A DNA stretch of 64,000 nt from Chrysopilus asiliformis (lineage: Eukaryota > Arthropoda > Insecta > Diptera > Rhagionidae). Made by a program: the position numbers and the translations under genes. The DNA is taken from contig OZ035960.1 of assembly GCA_964034945.1 (NCBI GenBank), positions 83,948,148 through 84,012,147 on the forward strand, in the 5' to 3' direction. The notes beneath the pieces were generated by a model. That model had not been told where the DNA came from, made no database searches, and worked only from the letters and a program-made list of their open reading frames with translations. Shown here one piece after another: positions 44,334 to 55,599 of the stretch; positions within the stretch are counted from its first letter, which is position 1; each line of letters begins with the position of its first letter.

Positions 44334-44416
44334 CTATGTCAAAATCCCTTCAAAGTTTTAAAAATAAAATCTTTGACAGGATTTATTTTTAAAACTTTGA
44401 AGGGATTTTGACATAG
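44334..44416. repeat. Perfect 35-bp inverted repeat, 13-nt loop
   Basis: CTATGTCAAAATCCCTTCAA... (44334-44368) is exactly complementary to 44382-44416. ATCTTTGACAG appears both just outside the left arm and in the loop. It could be a tiny palindromic element or a small-RNA precursor. 44417-45045 holds no supported gene. Confidence 0.75.
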
Positions 44417-45212
44417 CATTGTTATGGACCACCCTATATCAGTTACTAAATATTTTCATTTATAAACAATTTCAATCTCCAAGAAATATTTCAAGTGGAC
44501 CACCGCTTAATTATCGACATCGATATCCAAGTAATAAAATCAAAGTAAACATCCTCATCGATAAGAAAACGAATATTTTGACACGCAAGCATTTTAACAA
44601 AAACCATTGACTCAATCGCTATGCTTCCAAGTAAATTTATTCAATATTAAAGATCAGATCTTTTCCTAACCTCGAGATGACCAGTACTCGAAGACTTGAC
44701 TCCCATCGTAAATCTTTAAGTAGAAAGTATAATATTAAAATATCTAAAGTATAAGTACAATATTATTTTAACGTATAAAGTTAAGTGTCAAATTGTAAAC
44801 ATTTTGAATAATAAAATATTGCTAAATAATTAAAGTGTATTAATATCTAAAAGAAAAAGACTAAACCAGAACCATAACAGCATACACTGAAAAAAGGGAA
44901 TGTTCGTCCCAAGCGACATTTGATGCAAACAATAAGAATGTTTCTTACCAACGGTACTTGACTTATTGTTTCATTGGAATATTTTCGGCGATCAAATGGG
45001 GAAATCGAAACACAAGTTAAGAAAACGTTCAAATAGCCACTCAACCCGGCCATACATTATGAGACTTGTTCTAAAACCATGTTGTACAACTTGTTGTGGC
45101 GGAGGCAAAAGCTAAAAGGGTTTTGATTTTTGTCGAACCTAAAATTTGGTACTACAACCGGCCCATACACGATCCAACATTGCCTACAACCGAACTTGTA
45201 CAACAAGTCTCA

Positions 45213-46037
45213 CCCCACGGTTAGACGTGCGACTAGAAGTCGCATGCCGTATCTCATCTCAGGGAAATCGCTCGTGTAAACGCCAGTTGCATGCAAGCGA
45301 GGAAAATCGCAACTTAAGTCGTATGTAAAAACCTCATACAATCTGAGCTGCGACTGGAACTGCAAATGATTTGACATTTAAGGTTATGTCTGATTTCACA
45401 ATAGCAGAAAATAAGTTGAGTAGAAGTGAAATTTTGAAATTAATGAATTTGTACCGGGAGAGAGAGTGCCTCTGGAAGACTGCCTCGAAATTGTATCGTA
45501 GAAACGATCTCAAGAGGCAGGCGTATGCACAAATCGGCGCGGAATTGAAACTCACAAGCGAGGAAGTGAAGAAACAGTTGAGAAATTTACGAACGACGTA
45601 TGTTCACGAAAAAAAAGGAAATCGATGCGAGTCGGAAGTCTGGAGCATCGACAGAAGATATTTATGAGCCTTCATTGTTTTGGTATTCAGAAATGAGTTT
45701 TTTTCGACAAAAACCTTTGAAGTGTGCCCCGTTTTCTTCCATAGAAGAATTTTAAGGAGATTTGCTTCTATGTCAAAATTTTCCCTTTTTGCCAGAAAAT
45801 CGTTGACCCAAAATTTCTCTTTTTTTCTATTTGGCAGACTTTTCTGCGCTTTCTATCATTTTTATAGCCATTACTGCGGCTAATAACTTTCTTTGCTTTC
45901 TTGCGTTCGACATTTTTCAACTGAAGTCACATGCAATGTCGCAAGACAGCAGAGCAAATCGCAACACCTGTCAAATTGAAAAACGTAGTAGGCGGGATAA
46001 TCGCATGCGATTTCTAGTCGCACGTCTAACTGTGGGG
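45213..46037 (+). mobile_element. PIF/Harbinger deletion derivative encoding a MADF protein
   Basis: The ends CCCCACRGTTAGACGTGCGA are inverted over ~35 bp with two visible mismatches, flanked by TCA (45210-45212 and 46038-46040). Three-base duplications and a MADF gene fit PIF/Harbinger, whose autonomous members carry a DDE nuclease plus a Myb/MADF-type partner protein. Only the partner is left. The right half is non-coding. Confidence 0.8.
45386..45667 (+). CDS. MADF-domain protein of a Harbinger-type element
   Basis: From the first ATG the frame gives 93 residues. LSRSEILKLMNLYRERECLW, then the YRRNDLKRQAYAQIGAEL helix and KKQLRNLRTTYVHEKK make up a MADF (Myb/SANT-like) domain at about residues 10-75. 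The last ~18 residues look like the start of the usual linker. Full-length Harbinger MADF partners are typically two to three times longer, so this is C-terminally truncated by a stop at 45665. In this superfamily the protein binds the transposon ends and carries the nuclease into the nucleus. The element's own nuclease gene is absent. A domesticated host MADF gene is an alternative, but the flanking TIRs argue against it. Confidence 0.7.
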   Translation: MSDFTIAENKLSRSEILKLMNLYRERECLWKTASKLYRRNDLKRQAYAQIGAELKLTSEEVKKQLRNLRTTYVHEKKGNRCESEVWSIDRRYL

Positions 46038-46592
46038 TCATAATCTATGGCCGGCATTCCATGCACAACACATTCACACAGAGTTTGACATTTGATATTC
46101 TGAGCAATAAATAGGTGCCTGTGCCACGTTTTGGGAACTATGTTTTGAATTTATGAAACCCTGATGTATCCCTCACAACTTTATTGTGGCAATGTACTTT
46201 ATCTCCATGTATTCATGCAAATTGTAATTAAATTTTTCATGAAATAGCACAGAACGATGTTTTACTCAAAAATTAAAAAAAAATTATGATTTTCGAAAAT
46301 TAAAAAAAATTATATTTAAAAAAAATATGATTTTCAACTATCAAAGTCGTCTGAAGCATGAGAACTTCAAAAAAATGAGAAAAAAAAATTGAGTAAAAAA
46401 CACAACAAATAAAAATTTCACTTTTTTTCCCTTATTTGACAATATTTTCAAGGGGCACTGTATTTTTTCGAAGCACAACATCAAAATTCACCACAAATTT
46501 TCATTCGCATTCTTCTAAACACGAAAAGAATGACCAAATTTCAATTATTTCAGTTCTTCTATTTACATTTGCATTATTATTATGACATAATA

Positions 46593-47006
46593 GCTGTATT
46601 TTTTTAATGGTCCAATTAAGAGATCTATATGGATCATTAAAAAAACATAAGCGAGTTTATTATGGGGTTAAATATGTTTTTAGGTTATGTTGAAACCCGT
46701 ATGCTGTGGCAATAACTTTTAAAATCGCAAAACCCATGTAATTACAAGCTAGAATAGAAATAACTTCTTTTTCTCGCCGCTAGGTTTTTTCTGTTTTCGG
46801 ATAATATCCTTATTGTGGTAGAAATAGTATTCAATGTCCACACACCGATGAAAGCGAAAACGCAAACTCAGAGACGCACTGAGGAAATTTTTTTATTTCC
46901 CACTAACTCAGAAAGCAAATCAGATTATGATCCCGATAAAACTTGGGTTACGAATTTGTATGAGAGTTTATTCGGAACTTTGATCGGATCATTAAAAAAA
47001 TACAGC
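46593..47006. mobile_element. TA-flanked MITE
   Basis: GCTGTATTTTTTTAATGGTC and its reverse complement at the right (one mismatch), flanked by TA (46591-46592 and 47007-47008). The left end is duplicated inwards as GGATCATTAAAAAAA near 46631. A 64-codon frame at 46815-47009 shows no recognisable domain and runs into the terminal repeat. Confidence 0.65.
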
Positions 47007-47065
47007 TAAAATTCAAGTTGATCTCCACTCCAAATACATGTTATATTAGTTATACTTAATAATTA

Positions 47066-47970
47066 ACACATGGATCAATAAGTCCCGAGACTAACAATGA
47101 AAACAACATTTTTTTTGCAAAATTTTTTTTTATTCATCAATATAATCACCTTTTAGGGTGATACAATCGTCACGCCATGCGTATCCCAAAAAACTGACGC
47201 CATGACTTTGCCAGCTGACTGCTGCGTTTTCGGACGCTTCGGACGGCTTTCGCCAGCTGTGCGCCACTCAGATGACTGCCGCTTCGACTCTGGAGTGTAG
47301 TGATGTATCCATGTTTCGTCCATGGTCACGTAACGACGCAAGAAATCTTTTTTATTGCGAGTAAATAGCGATAAACAGCTTTCTGAATCATCGACTCGTT
47401 GCTGTTTTTGTTCCATCGAAAGCAATCGCGGCACCCACTTGGAAAAAACCTTTTTCATGCTCAATTTTTCATGAAGGATAGTAAATGCACTTCCATATGA
47501 TATCTGTGTTATCTCAGCAATCTCACGGAGCTTCACTTTACGATCTTTCATTATAATTTTTGTCACTTCACTCACATTTTCCGGTGTAACGGCTTCCACA
47601 GGTCTACCCGAGCGTTCCGCGTCATTTGTGTCGGTACGACCACGTTTAAACTCGGCAAACCACCGACAAATCGTTGCTTTTGATGGACAAGAGTCCGGGT
47701 AACATTTTTCAATCCATTGTTTCGCTTGCACGGTGTTTTTATCCATTAAAAAACAATGTTTTATCAGAACACGAAACTCGGTTTTTTCCATTTTTTAAAC
47801 AAACTACAAAACGACTTTACTCCAACCTCGATAACTCAGCTGTTTCTGGTCCGATCGACTTAAAATTTTGACACGTTTCAAGCAAAGGTTAGTACTCTAG
47901 AAAGACGTGGTTACTGGTTTACTACGAGCGTCATCTCTGGGTTAGTCTCGGGACTTATTGATCCATGTGT
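47066..47970 (-). mobile_element. mariner element with internal deletion
   Basis: A perfect 30-bp TIR (ACACATGGATCAATAAGTCC... at 47066-47095, reverse complement at 47941-47970) flanked by TA duplicates (47064-47065 and 47971-47972). At 905 bp it is roughly 350-400 bp shorter than full mariners. Transposase is on the minus strand. Confidence 0.92.
47153..47791 (-). pseudogene. mariner transposase lacking the C-terminal catalytic half
   Basis: Starts MEKTEFRVLIKHCFL at an ATG. Residues 1-110 hold the paired HTH DNA-binding domain, with KRGRTDTNDAERSGRP between the helices. WVPRLLSMEQKQQRVDDSE and RRYVTMDETWIHHYTPESK follow, including the first catalytic Asp (MDET). The frame ends soon after KVMASVFWDTHGVTI. 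There an internal deletion removes the second and third catalytic Asp and shifts frame. In another frame, CITLKGDYIDE and a stop, the family's natural C-terminus, is still readable at about 47127-47165. Mariner transposases are about 345 residues, but this product would be 212. It could bind TIRs but not cut. Similar to the mellifera/vertumnana mariner groups. Confidence 0.85.
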
Positions 47971-47972
47971 TA

Positions 47973-48836
47973 TTTGTTAACGTCAAAACATTTCTTAAAG
48001 GCATCCACTAGTTTATTAAAACTATTTAATTGTATTAGTAAGAAACGATCGGATACAAATTTGGATCTTGCTTGAGACGCATTTTCCAGGTTCCCGAAGA
48101 AATTTTAGAGGCGTACAAATAACGCGCCTTTTTATTCCCCATTTTAGTGGAATACAAGAATCTCAATAGTATCTAATGGTTCCTGTCGCAGATAAATGTC
48201 ACTTGATAGAGTCATTTCAAGTAACCGATACGACCGAGCATTATAAATGCTAGTTGGGAGGAGTAATGTGTCTACGCCTTTGTCCCTACAATAGCCTTGT
48301 ATCTCTCTGGAGCTGTAAAACTTCTGGTATTCAACTTTGTTATGGAAAGACTTTTAATTTTTTTGCGAATTTTGGAAGAAAATCGTTCAATTTGTAATTG
48401 TAAACTCTAAATATCTCAAAACAGTTAACGGGTTTTATATTTTAGTGATTTACAAATTCGACATTGAACAATGTTATATGTCACATTACAACAGTTCTAC
48501 ACGCAGGCGGCGATAAAATACAGTTTTTACCTGCATGTTGATCGAAATCTAAAATCGAAAAGAAATATTGAGAAATTAATTTTTTGTTCTGAATATTGAA
48601 TATTGACAAAATTTAAATTTGAAATCACAATTTTTTGATAGTAAAACATGCTTTGCGCGGAAAAATAAAAAAAAAGAGTTCCACAGGCAAATTGGTGTTA
48701 AGAAACAGAAGATTTTTATGTGATAAGGTTTACCACATTGAATGCTAAATGACTTTTTTGACGATTTTTGAATCCGTCGTTATCAATATACTATATAAAC
48801 ACCACTTTTTATATTTAAATTATTTATTTATTTGGT
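47973..48836. other. No gene seen
   Basis: AT-rich with short chance frames on both strands. No repeat ends that I can pair. Confidence 0.4.
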
Positions 48837-48840
48837 TTAA

Positions 48841-50027
48841 GGCTCCGTTTACCCAACGATTTTTTATTGAATTTTTCCACGAATTATATTCCGAATTTAT
48901 TTCGCAAATTTTATAAAAGTTCACAAAATTTGAATTTATTCTGGGAATTTCCTATTAAAAAATTTAAGTCACATTTGAATAAAGTTCACAAGATTCGGGA
49001 GAAAAAATCTGATATTGTAGCATTAATGGGCTCTCTCCATTGCCAGGATATTTTAGTTGCGACAAAAATGTGTTACAAATAGAAAGAGACAGATAGCTGT
49101 AATTGTCAATGGGAAAGACAGAATACGGGCACGAGTCTTTATAGAAAGTTTTATAGGATAAAATCATAGGAATTTAAACCGTATTCCATGTCCAAAACAT
49201 TCTATTTGCATCTCCGAATCACATATCTGTATGTCCTCTAATATCTCAAATTTCCTACCTGCAAATATGGTTATTATTATTATTATAGTCTGTATACCAA
49301 AACATGTAATAAATATAAATACCTTCGTTGTTATTCATTGTATTGTAAGTTTTGAAACTGCATTTGTCAAAATCAGACAGATTTTGACTACTTTTGTAGT
49401 TTATTTTATAGGAAGCGTACGTCAGTTCAAATACATCTACCAAAGCGGCACCTGGCGACGAACGCTTCCTATAAAATAAACTACAAAAGCGACATCTGGC
49501 GACGTACGCTTTTTTTTGTTCTCTCTCTTTCTTACCAAGCTTTTGTTATATAAGTGTGTCCCTACATTTTATCGCAACTAAAATATCCTGGCAATGGGGA
49601 GAGCCCTTAAATTGCTGAATAAATTCGTCAAGTTGTCAAAATTTTTATTAAACGAATCGCTTTTTGCACAAGTATTTTCGAAGAAATTCTAAAAGTCACT
49701 TTTGAATTTATTCTATTTAGCTTTTTTCGTGACTGTCAACTTGTGGCAACATATTTTTTTTCGTGAGGTTCAATGCTACTTTACAAAGTGTGAACGAGTT
49801 TGAATTTTATTCAAAAAAAGATACCTTGAATTTTATTCTTGAAATTTATTCCAAAAATTCGATTCTTAATGTAAACGCGTATGAATTTTGTTGTGATGAT
49901 TTATTCTCAAAACTTGTTTCAGGAAAAAACTTCTGGAATTTTGTGTCGTAATGTAAACGGTTGTCAGACTTGAATATAGTGTCACAAAATAAAATTCGCG
50001 AAATAAAGTGTCAGATGTAAATGGGGC
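48841..50027. mobile_element. TTAA-flanked element with nested element
   Basis: TTAA at 48837-48840 and 50028-50031 bracket imperfect ends (GGCTCCGTTTAC and GTAAATGGGGC). Subterminal AATTTATTC/GAATAAA words are frequent at both sides. A TTAA duplication suggests piggyBac-like mobilisation, though the ends are weak. No coding. Confidence 0.5.
49027..49606. mobile_element. TTAA-flanked palindromic MITE nested in 48841-50027
   Basis: GGGCTCTCTCCATTGCCAGG and the following ATATTTTAGTTGCGA recur inverted at the right end, with TTAA at 49023-49026 and 49607-49610. Its centre carries a perfect 28-bp inverted repeat (49391-49418 with 49462-49489) and two copies of GGC(A/G)CCTGGCGACG-like sequence. 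No coding. Confidence 0.65.
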
Positions 50028-51208
50028 TTAAATTGTTGAGACTCACAGAACCTAAAATTGAACAAATTTAAGTACAGTTTAGTCGGATTCATTCTTTTAT
50101 CTAACAAAAAAAATCCCTCTCGCATCCCCAAAAATTTTTCTTCTTGGAAATCTCCGTCGTAGAGGCTAGTTTCGCACTAAAAGCCTCACTATTTGGCCAA
50201 GCTGCCATAGCAGAACTTCGTATTGTAAATTCAAATTCCACATTAATTCATGTTTCAACAAATTTTATTTTTAAAATTTAATCAATTGCTGGCAACACAA
50301 ATGTGGACTACACTGTAGTTATTGATTTTGCAGGTTAATTTCAAAAACCAACATAGTTGGAATTACATCACAAAAACTTGATTACCTTCGTTACTGGTGC
50401 TTTTTGTTCATTTTTGGTTTTGTTGACAGTTTGATATCAATTACAATGACTATGATACAAATGGAACAATAAAGATCGCAAAAGCCTAATCCACTCTTTG
50501 ACTTTTCGCCTCTCATTTAATTCAAACCTTTTGAAATGTACTCGCCCAAGACAGCTACATCCTGGTCCTTTTATAACGAAGTTAATTACAGTGACAATCT
50601 AAAAGTCCTTTTTGATCTTATTGTTCTTTAGACTTATGTTGCCATTGTTTTCATTTCAAACAATAATAAAAGACTTTTTTGGTGTCCCCATTTAGTTTTA
50701 GATAATTAAGAACAAATAAAATCCGAAACTAACATCCGAACAGATAAATAACTGAGAGTGAATGAAGTTTGTCGTTAAAATATTTCCATTCGGGATAGAA
50801 ATTTACATGCGTTTCATAGAACCCTAGAATTTAAATCATAGTTAGAAGTAATTGTCTTATCACAGTAAATACACGGAAAAAACAGATGGGAACCGTTCCA
50901 CCAAAATTGCATGCTTCAGTCCCATATTTATGGGAAAAACTGACATAGTGGCCAAATATGGGAGTCATTCCTATAAAAAAATTATAACTTTTCCCAAATT
51001 TTTTACCACATATTCCAGCAAAAAAATTGTCATCTTCTTTTTTTTGTGTGATCATTCCCAAAATTATGGTAGGGATTACTGTTTATGTTAGACATGTTAC
51101 GACAAAAAATTGGAGAACATTCCCTTCTGTAAGGGACTAATACTGAATTGAAAGGAATGAATTCTATAGAACGTTGTAATTCTCCATTGACTATTGGACT
51201 CTCTCTTA

Positions 51209-52119
51209 TAAAGGGTGTTTTTTTAGACGTGTGGTTTTCAATCTGGCACTACTTTTTTCGGAGTTGGTCTTTTTGACAGTTGTCACTTGATTTATGCTCA
51301 GTTTGGTTTGCCATTTCGTCAAACGACCATCAAGCGCGTCGCACATTCGGTGAATGGGCCCAAAACAAGATGGCCACCGATCCCGATTTTCACAAGAAAA
51401 TTTTGTTCAGCGATGAAGCTCACTTTTGGTTGAATGGGTACGTCAATAAGCAAAATTGTCGCATTTGGAGGGATGGTAATCCACAAGCCATTCTTCAGAC
51501 GCCGTTACATCCTCAAAAAGTCACTGTTTGGTGTGCTCTATGGGCAGAGGGAATCATTGGTCCATATTTCTTCAAAAATGAAGCCGGCCATAATGTTACA
51601 GTCAATGGGGAACGCTATAGAGCCATGATTAATGACTTTTTCGTGCCTGAATTGGAGGATGTTGATGTGGACGACCTACATGCCATACAAGACGGCGCTA
51701 CATGCCATACAGCCAACGAAACAATCAATTTATTTAAGGAAACTTTTGGTGAGCGCATTATCTCGCGTCGTGGGCCTGTTGCGTGGCCTCCAAGATCGTG
51801 CGATTTAACACCGCTGGACTATTTTTTGTGGGGTTATGTGAAGTCGCTTGTCTACGCAGATAGGCCCGAGACGATTGACGCCTTGGAAGAGAATATTCGG
51901 CGCGTTATTGCTGACATACGGCCCCAATTGCTGCAAAAAGTGGTCGAAAATTGGGCCTCTCGGCTGGAATTTATTCGAGCCAACCGCGGCCCGAAATCAT
52001 TTTTAAAACATAATGACAAACCCTTATCTTTATAATAAAGCTAAACTCTTGGCCATAACATTAAATTATATGCGTTTTATTTCTTCTTGAAAACCACACG
52101 TCTAAAAAAACTCCCTTTA
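51209..52119 (+). mobile_element. DD41D Tc1/mariner ('rosa'-like) element, N-terminally deleted
   Basis: Ends TAAAGGGTGTTTTTTTAGAC and a near-identical inverted partner (GGGTG versus GGGAG), flanked by TA (51207-51208 and 52120-52121). 911 bp. The interior goes from 5' leader straight into the middle of the transposase, so a block of several hundred bp is missing. Confidence 0.85.
51304..52035 (+). pseudogene. DD41D transposase, catalytic domain without DNA-binding domain
   Basis: The frame is open from about 51280, but no ATG precedes the conserved part. The first in-frame ATG is at 51370 (MATDPDFHKK). NDHQARRTFGEWAQNKM starts the preserved region. FSDEAHFWLNGYVNKQNC holds the first Asp, QDGATCHTA the second, and SCDLTPLDYFLWGYVKS the third. 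Forty-one residues separate the second and third, the DD41D spacing described for the rosa group in tephritid flies. The C-terminus runs intact to the stop. Family members are ~340 residues with an N-terminal HTH pair, and roughly 100-150 residues are missing here. It cannot bind its own ends, but the catalytic core looks undamaged, so the loss is recent. It sits inside a family C repeat. Confidence 0.85.
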
Positions 52120-52878
52120 TATAACTCAAATTTTATCCAACAATAGTTCAATTTTATCATTATCTCCATTTCTGGATGCACGTGGTATTTTAAGAGTAGG
52201 GGGTATGCGCAACATTCTCATTTCAAATAGGATTCTTTTCGATAATTATAGCATCAAGTCCTATTCAAATACGATTGACTACTTTTTTTATTGGATTCTG
52301 TCCAATCTAAAGGAGTCAGAGAAAAATTTGAGTTATCGAATATGTTCGAGGGGTTGGAAAATATTCGAGATATCAAACAGCTCGAGTAATAAAATGCGAT
52401 GTAATTAAAAAAATTCTCCGACACAAGTGTTAGAGTGTGGTAGTATGCAGGTTCAAACTATATAAATCATGATTTGCGAATTATAATCGAAGAAAAAAAA
52501 ATTGGCTGGAATTACCATTTTCCCTGAGTCCTATTTGCATAAGAATGTGTCCACCAACACTTAGGATTCGATCCAATTTTTTGTAGGACTGAGTCCTAAA
52601 TTATATTGGAGTCCCTTCTAAAAACACTGGAAACGATTGCATTCCATAATGTAGCATTGTTTCCATCTCAGTAGAGGAATGTCTCCAGTAAAAACTAGGA
52701 ACGGGTGCGACTTTAGTTAGAATATGTCCATCCTTCTCTCATCCCTACATACATAGTAATGATTCCCCGAAACCTTGGACTAGTTCCAATATTTATGGAA
52801 GCCTTTGCTAAAAAATGGTGTAACGCCTCCTATAATCGCTTTCCCTGTCATGAAACTTGCTGGACAAAAAAACATCTA

Positions 52879-54954
52879 TACACGGCAAAGTGCAAAAATG
52901 TAAGATATATTTCGTAAGGACCTGTCCATAAAATACGTCAAGCTAATTTTAGGATTCTCGATTGAAGAATTATATTTTGGAGCATGTATGTGTGGTTTTA
53001 TTTTTTTTCATTGCTTTTCTATGTGGTTTTCTTAAAAGTGCCCATTTTTCTCCTACTTCAAGAAAAATATGTTCACAAGGCACGGTAGTAGGATTTAAAT
53101 CAAAAAGAAAAACATTACAAAACTCTGACTTGTAAAATACAATGTGTATTTTAATCCTTATTACATTATCATGATTACCATCCGCCATAACATAATTTTT
53201 TTTCCAATATTATGTCTAAAAATCATAAAGAAAATCCAATCTTTGAGTACAATCTGGAATTTTTGTCAGAAGAATTTTCGGTTTTAACTTATCGGTTAAA
53301 GAAGTGAATGGGAAAGGAAAAGTGTAGTAATAAATCCTACATTTATCAGAAACAAATTTCCCATCTTCGTTAGCTTTCATTCAGATGAGCTTAATACGGT
53401 ACGTCTTATGCATCATTTCAATCCTTTTTCGATTCCTATACCCTTTTCACAAAGCCACACGTCTACATTTCCCATCAGAATCTCTATAGCCTGTGTAGAT
53501 TTACTCAACTTAAATTCTATATACAAAAGTTATATCTATATTTAGTATAATGAAAATAAGGTGAAAAAGATTTAATGCTTGGAAAAGTTTTTTTTTTGGA
53601 AAAGCTTCTTAAGTTTGGCATACATATGTAGGATAAATACATATAGACAAATATAAATTCTTGTTATTCGCTTCAGATTTCTGTCAAGGAGGAAGAAAAA
53701 GCTTGTGGCACCAATTCTTATGATGGAAATAGAAGAAACAGGAAACCATATGAGAACTCAATCCCTCTTCAACCGTCGTGATTTCTTTTCTATTAGATCC
53801 AAACCCGTAAAAGAACGCGAGATTTACAAAAGCTTGAAAACTTCTCGCGTTTGTTTCGATGGAAAAAAGTAGAATGACGAATAAGAGATTACGGACCCCT
53901 ACAAATCTGGTCTAAAGAAAAAAAAACAAAGGAAAACCAGGTGAAAAACGTGTTTCATTTCATCAAAAAAGGGTTTAGAGCCATACGCGCACAATAATCC
54001 ATTGCTACAGCAACCAACTCTTCGCGTGAATGCACTTCAGTCTGCCTTTTATTTCTTATTGTCACAATTTTTTCAGTCATTGATGTAGGTGCTATCTTAT
54101 GCTATAGTATTATTTTGCCTGACTTAAATTTTCATGTGTGTAATTTAAAACTTTCGTGGGTATATAGATTATTATGAGCCTATGTATTAAATATTTATAT
54201 ATTAATCTATTTATATCAATATACACCAATAGCTCCATGTCATTAGAAATTGTAGAAGCTAACTGTATTTAGTAAAATGTTTTTTGTATTGTCCACAAAA
54301 TGAGGTTATTATTAATTTTTTGTAGAACGTTGTTTTGTGGAACTTATGAATTTTTGGCCTATGAATTTTTTGGCCTGAAACTTATGAATTTGGCTACATT
54401 CTAAAAGCATAATAACACTTAGAGTGTGAATTTACTCATAAACTTTGAAAGGAAAATCTCTATTGAAAAATGAATGACCAAGAAATAGCAAAGAAATGAA
54501 TGACTACTTTTTAACATTCTTCAAAAGAACAAGGATTTCGTTTATCTCAGAATATTCTGGGAAAAATATAATACTTCGCTTTCTTAAAACATTCACTGCT
54601 TCAAAATTAAATAAATTTAATAATGATCTGGGCGTATCAAAAGTTATAAAGTCCTGCCGGACTGATTTTAATGATTTTTTTCAGTAATCGAAAGGTATAT
54701 CTCTAACGTAGGTTTGCGGGAAAAACTAAAAACTCTCGATTTTCACCTCTATTCACTATTTTTTGAAATTACTATTTCCTGGATTTTTACCAATGACCAC
54801 AAACGTCAAAACATTGCCATAGATTTCATTAAGGTTGAGAAGGCAATGCATCAACACGTCTGGCGTCTTTCTTGATATAAAGAGTGTCCCAATAGGTATA
54901 CTTCAAAATGCGGATAGGGAACTACGGTAAAAAGTCAAATGTTTTTTTTCTTTT
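52879..54954. other. No gene seen
   Basis: AT-rich sequence with short frames lacking motifs. No RNA gene, repeat ends or splice-linked exons that I can defend. Confidence 0.45.
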
Positions 54955-55110
54955 TTAAAACTTTTATTTAGCTTGCCTTCGTATCTGTATAACTGTCTGT
55001 CGGTTTGTCTGCCTTTCTGTCATGGTCAAATCTTGCAATCTAATTTTGACCCACTTCCACGCACCCAATTGACTTGAAATTTTGCACACAAGTATTATAT
55101 TGGAGTACAA
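54955..55110 (+). mobile_element. Dispersed repeat family A, truncated copy
   Basis: ACTTTTATTTAGCTTGCCTT, a CTGTCTGTCGG run, then AATTTTGACCCACTTCCACG and TTGACTTGAAATTTTGCACA, as at 2240-2400. The tandem 122-bp part is absent. Confidence 0.6.
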
Positions 55111-55149
55111 ATGAAAAAGCGCATTTTTTTTTAAATTAAGGGCTTTTTT

Positions 55150-55580
55150 GTGGAAAAATGCTTACATATTTATTCTTGAAAATATTGTCCATTACTAGCC
55201 ACAACTTTTCCCATCTTTCTGGCAGCATAGGGATTCCGCGTCGAAAAAATTGCTCGTCTCTTGAGACGATCCACAAATCGATCTAATTTTTGGTCTCTCG
55301 GTAAGAACGGAAGTGCTGCTCAGCCAGGCCATGCAGCATCGATCGGAAACTGGTGGTAGTCGGAAGGGGCGATGTCTGGAGAATACTGCGGGTGGGGTAG
55401 GACATCCCAATTCAGCGATTCCAGGTTTTACAACATGTGGCCAAGCGTTGTCGTGCTGCAAAATCACTTTGTCGTGTCTTTGCTTGAATTGTTGCCATTT
55501 TTCTTTCAATGCTCGGAAAAAACGCATTAGTTGTGTTCGGTAGTGAGCTCCTGTAATGGTTTCCAAACTTTAAATTTATC
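55150..55580 (-). pseudogene. mariner transposase 3' half, frameshifted
   Basis: On the minus strand HYRTQLMRFFRALKEKWQQF is followed by VILQHDNAWPHVVKP, the second catalytic Asp of a mariner-type DDE domain. After a frameshift YSPDIAPSDYH (third Asp) is readable. Near the end LPERWEK and VASNGQYF-like residues appear in different frames, which are the family's usual C-terminus. The N-terminal HTH region and the first Asp are absent upstream. No intact TIRs were found. Several shifts make it inactive. It is a different lineage from the element at 47066-47970, which uses PKRPKTQQS-type linkers. Confidence 0.7.
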
Positions 55581-55599
55581 CGGTGAGTAATGAAAATAA

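Larger units (their letters stand above)
45046..46053. mobile_element. Small MITE split by a Harbinger element
   Basis: CCGGCCATACATTATGAGAC (45046 on) recurs in reverse complement once the inner element (45213-46037) and one TCA copy are set aside, ending TCTATGGCCGG at 46053. The parent MITE is then about 180 bp. I see no certain target duplication for the outer element. Confidence 0.65.
50871..52850 (-). mobile_element. Dispersed repeat family C, copy 3, carrying a nested transposon
   Basis: Reverse orientation: ACACGGAAAAAACAGATGGG at 50871 through CCTATAATCGCTTTCCC near 52845. The DD41D transposon at 51209-52119 is inserted inside, flanked by TA. Without it this copy is ~1.07 kb, similar to copy 1 and longer than copy 2. 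Confidence 0.7.

Noticed and set aside
47850..47972. A second, separate mariner end
   Set aside because: It is the right TIR and leader of the same 905-bp element.
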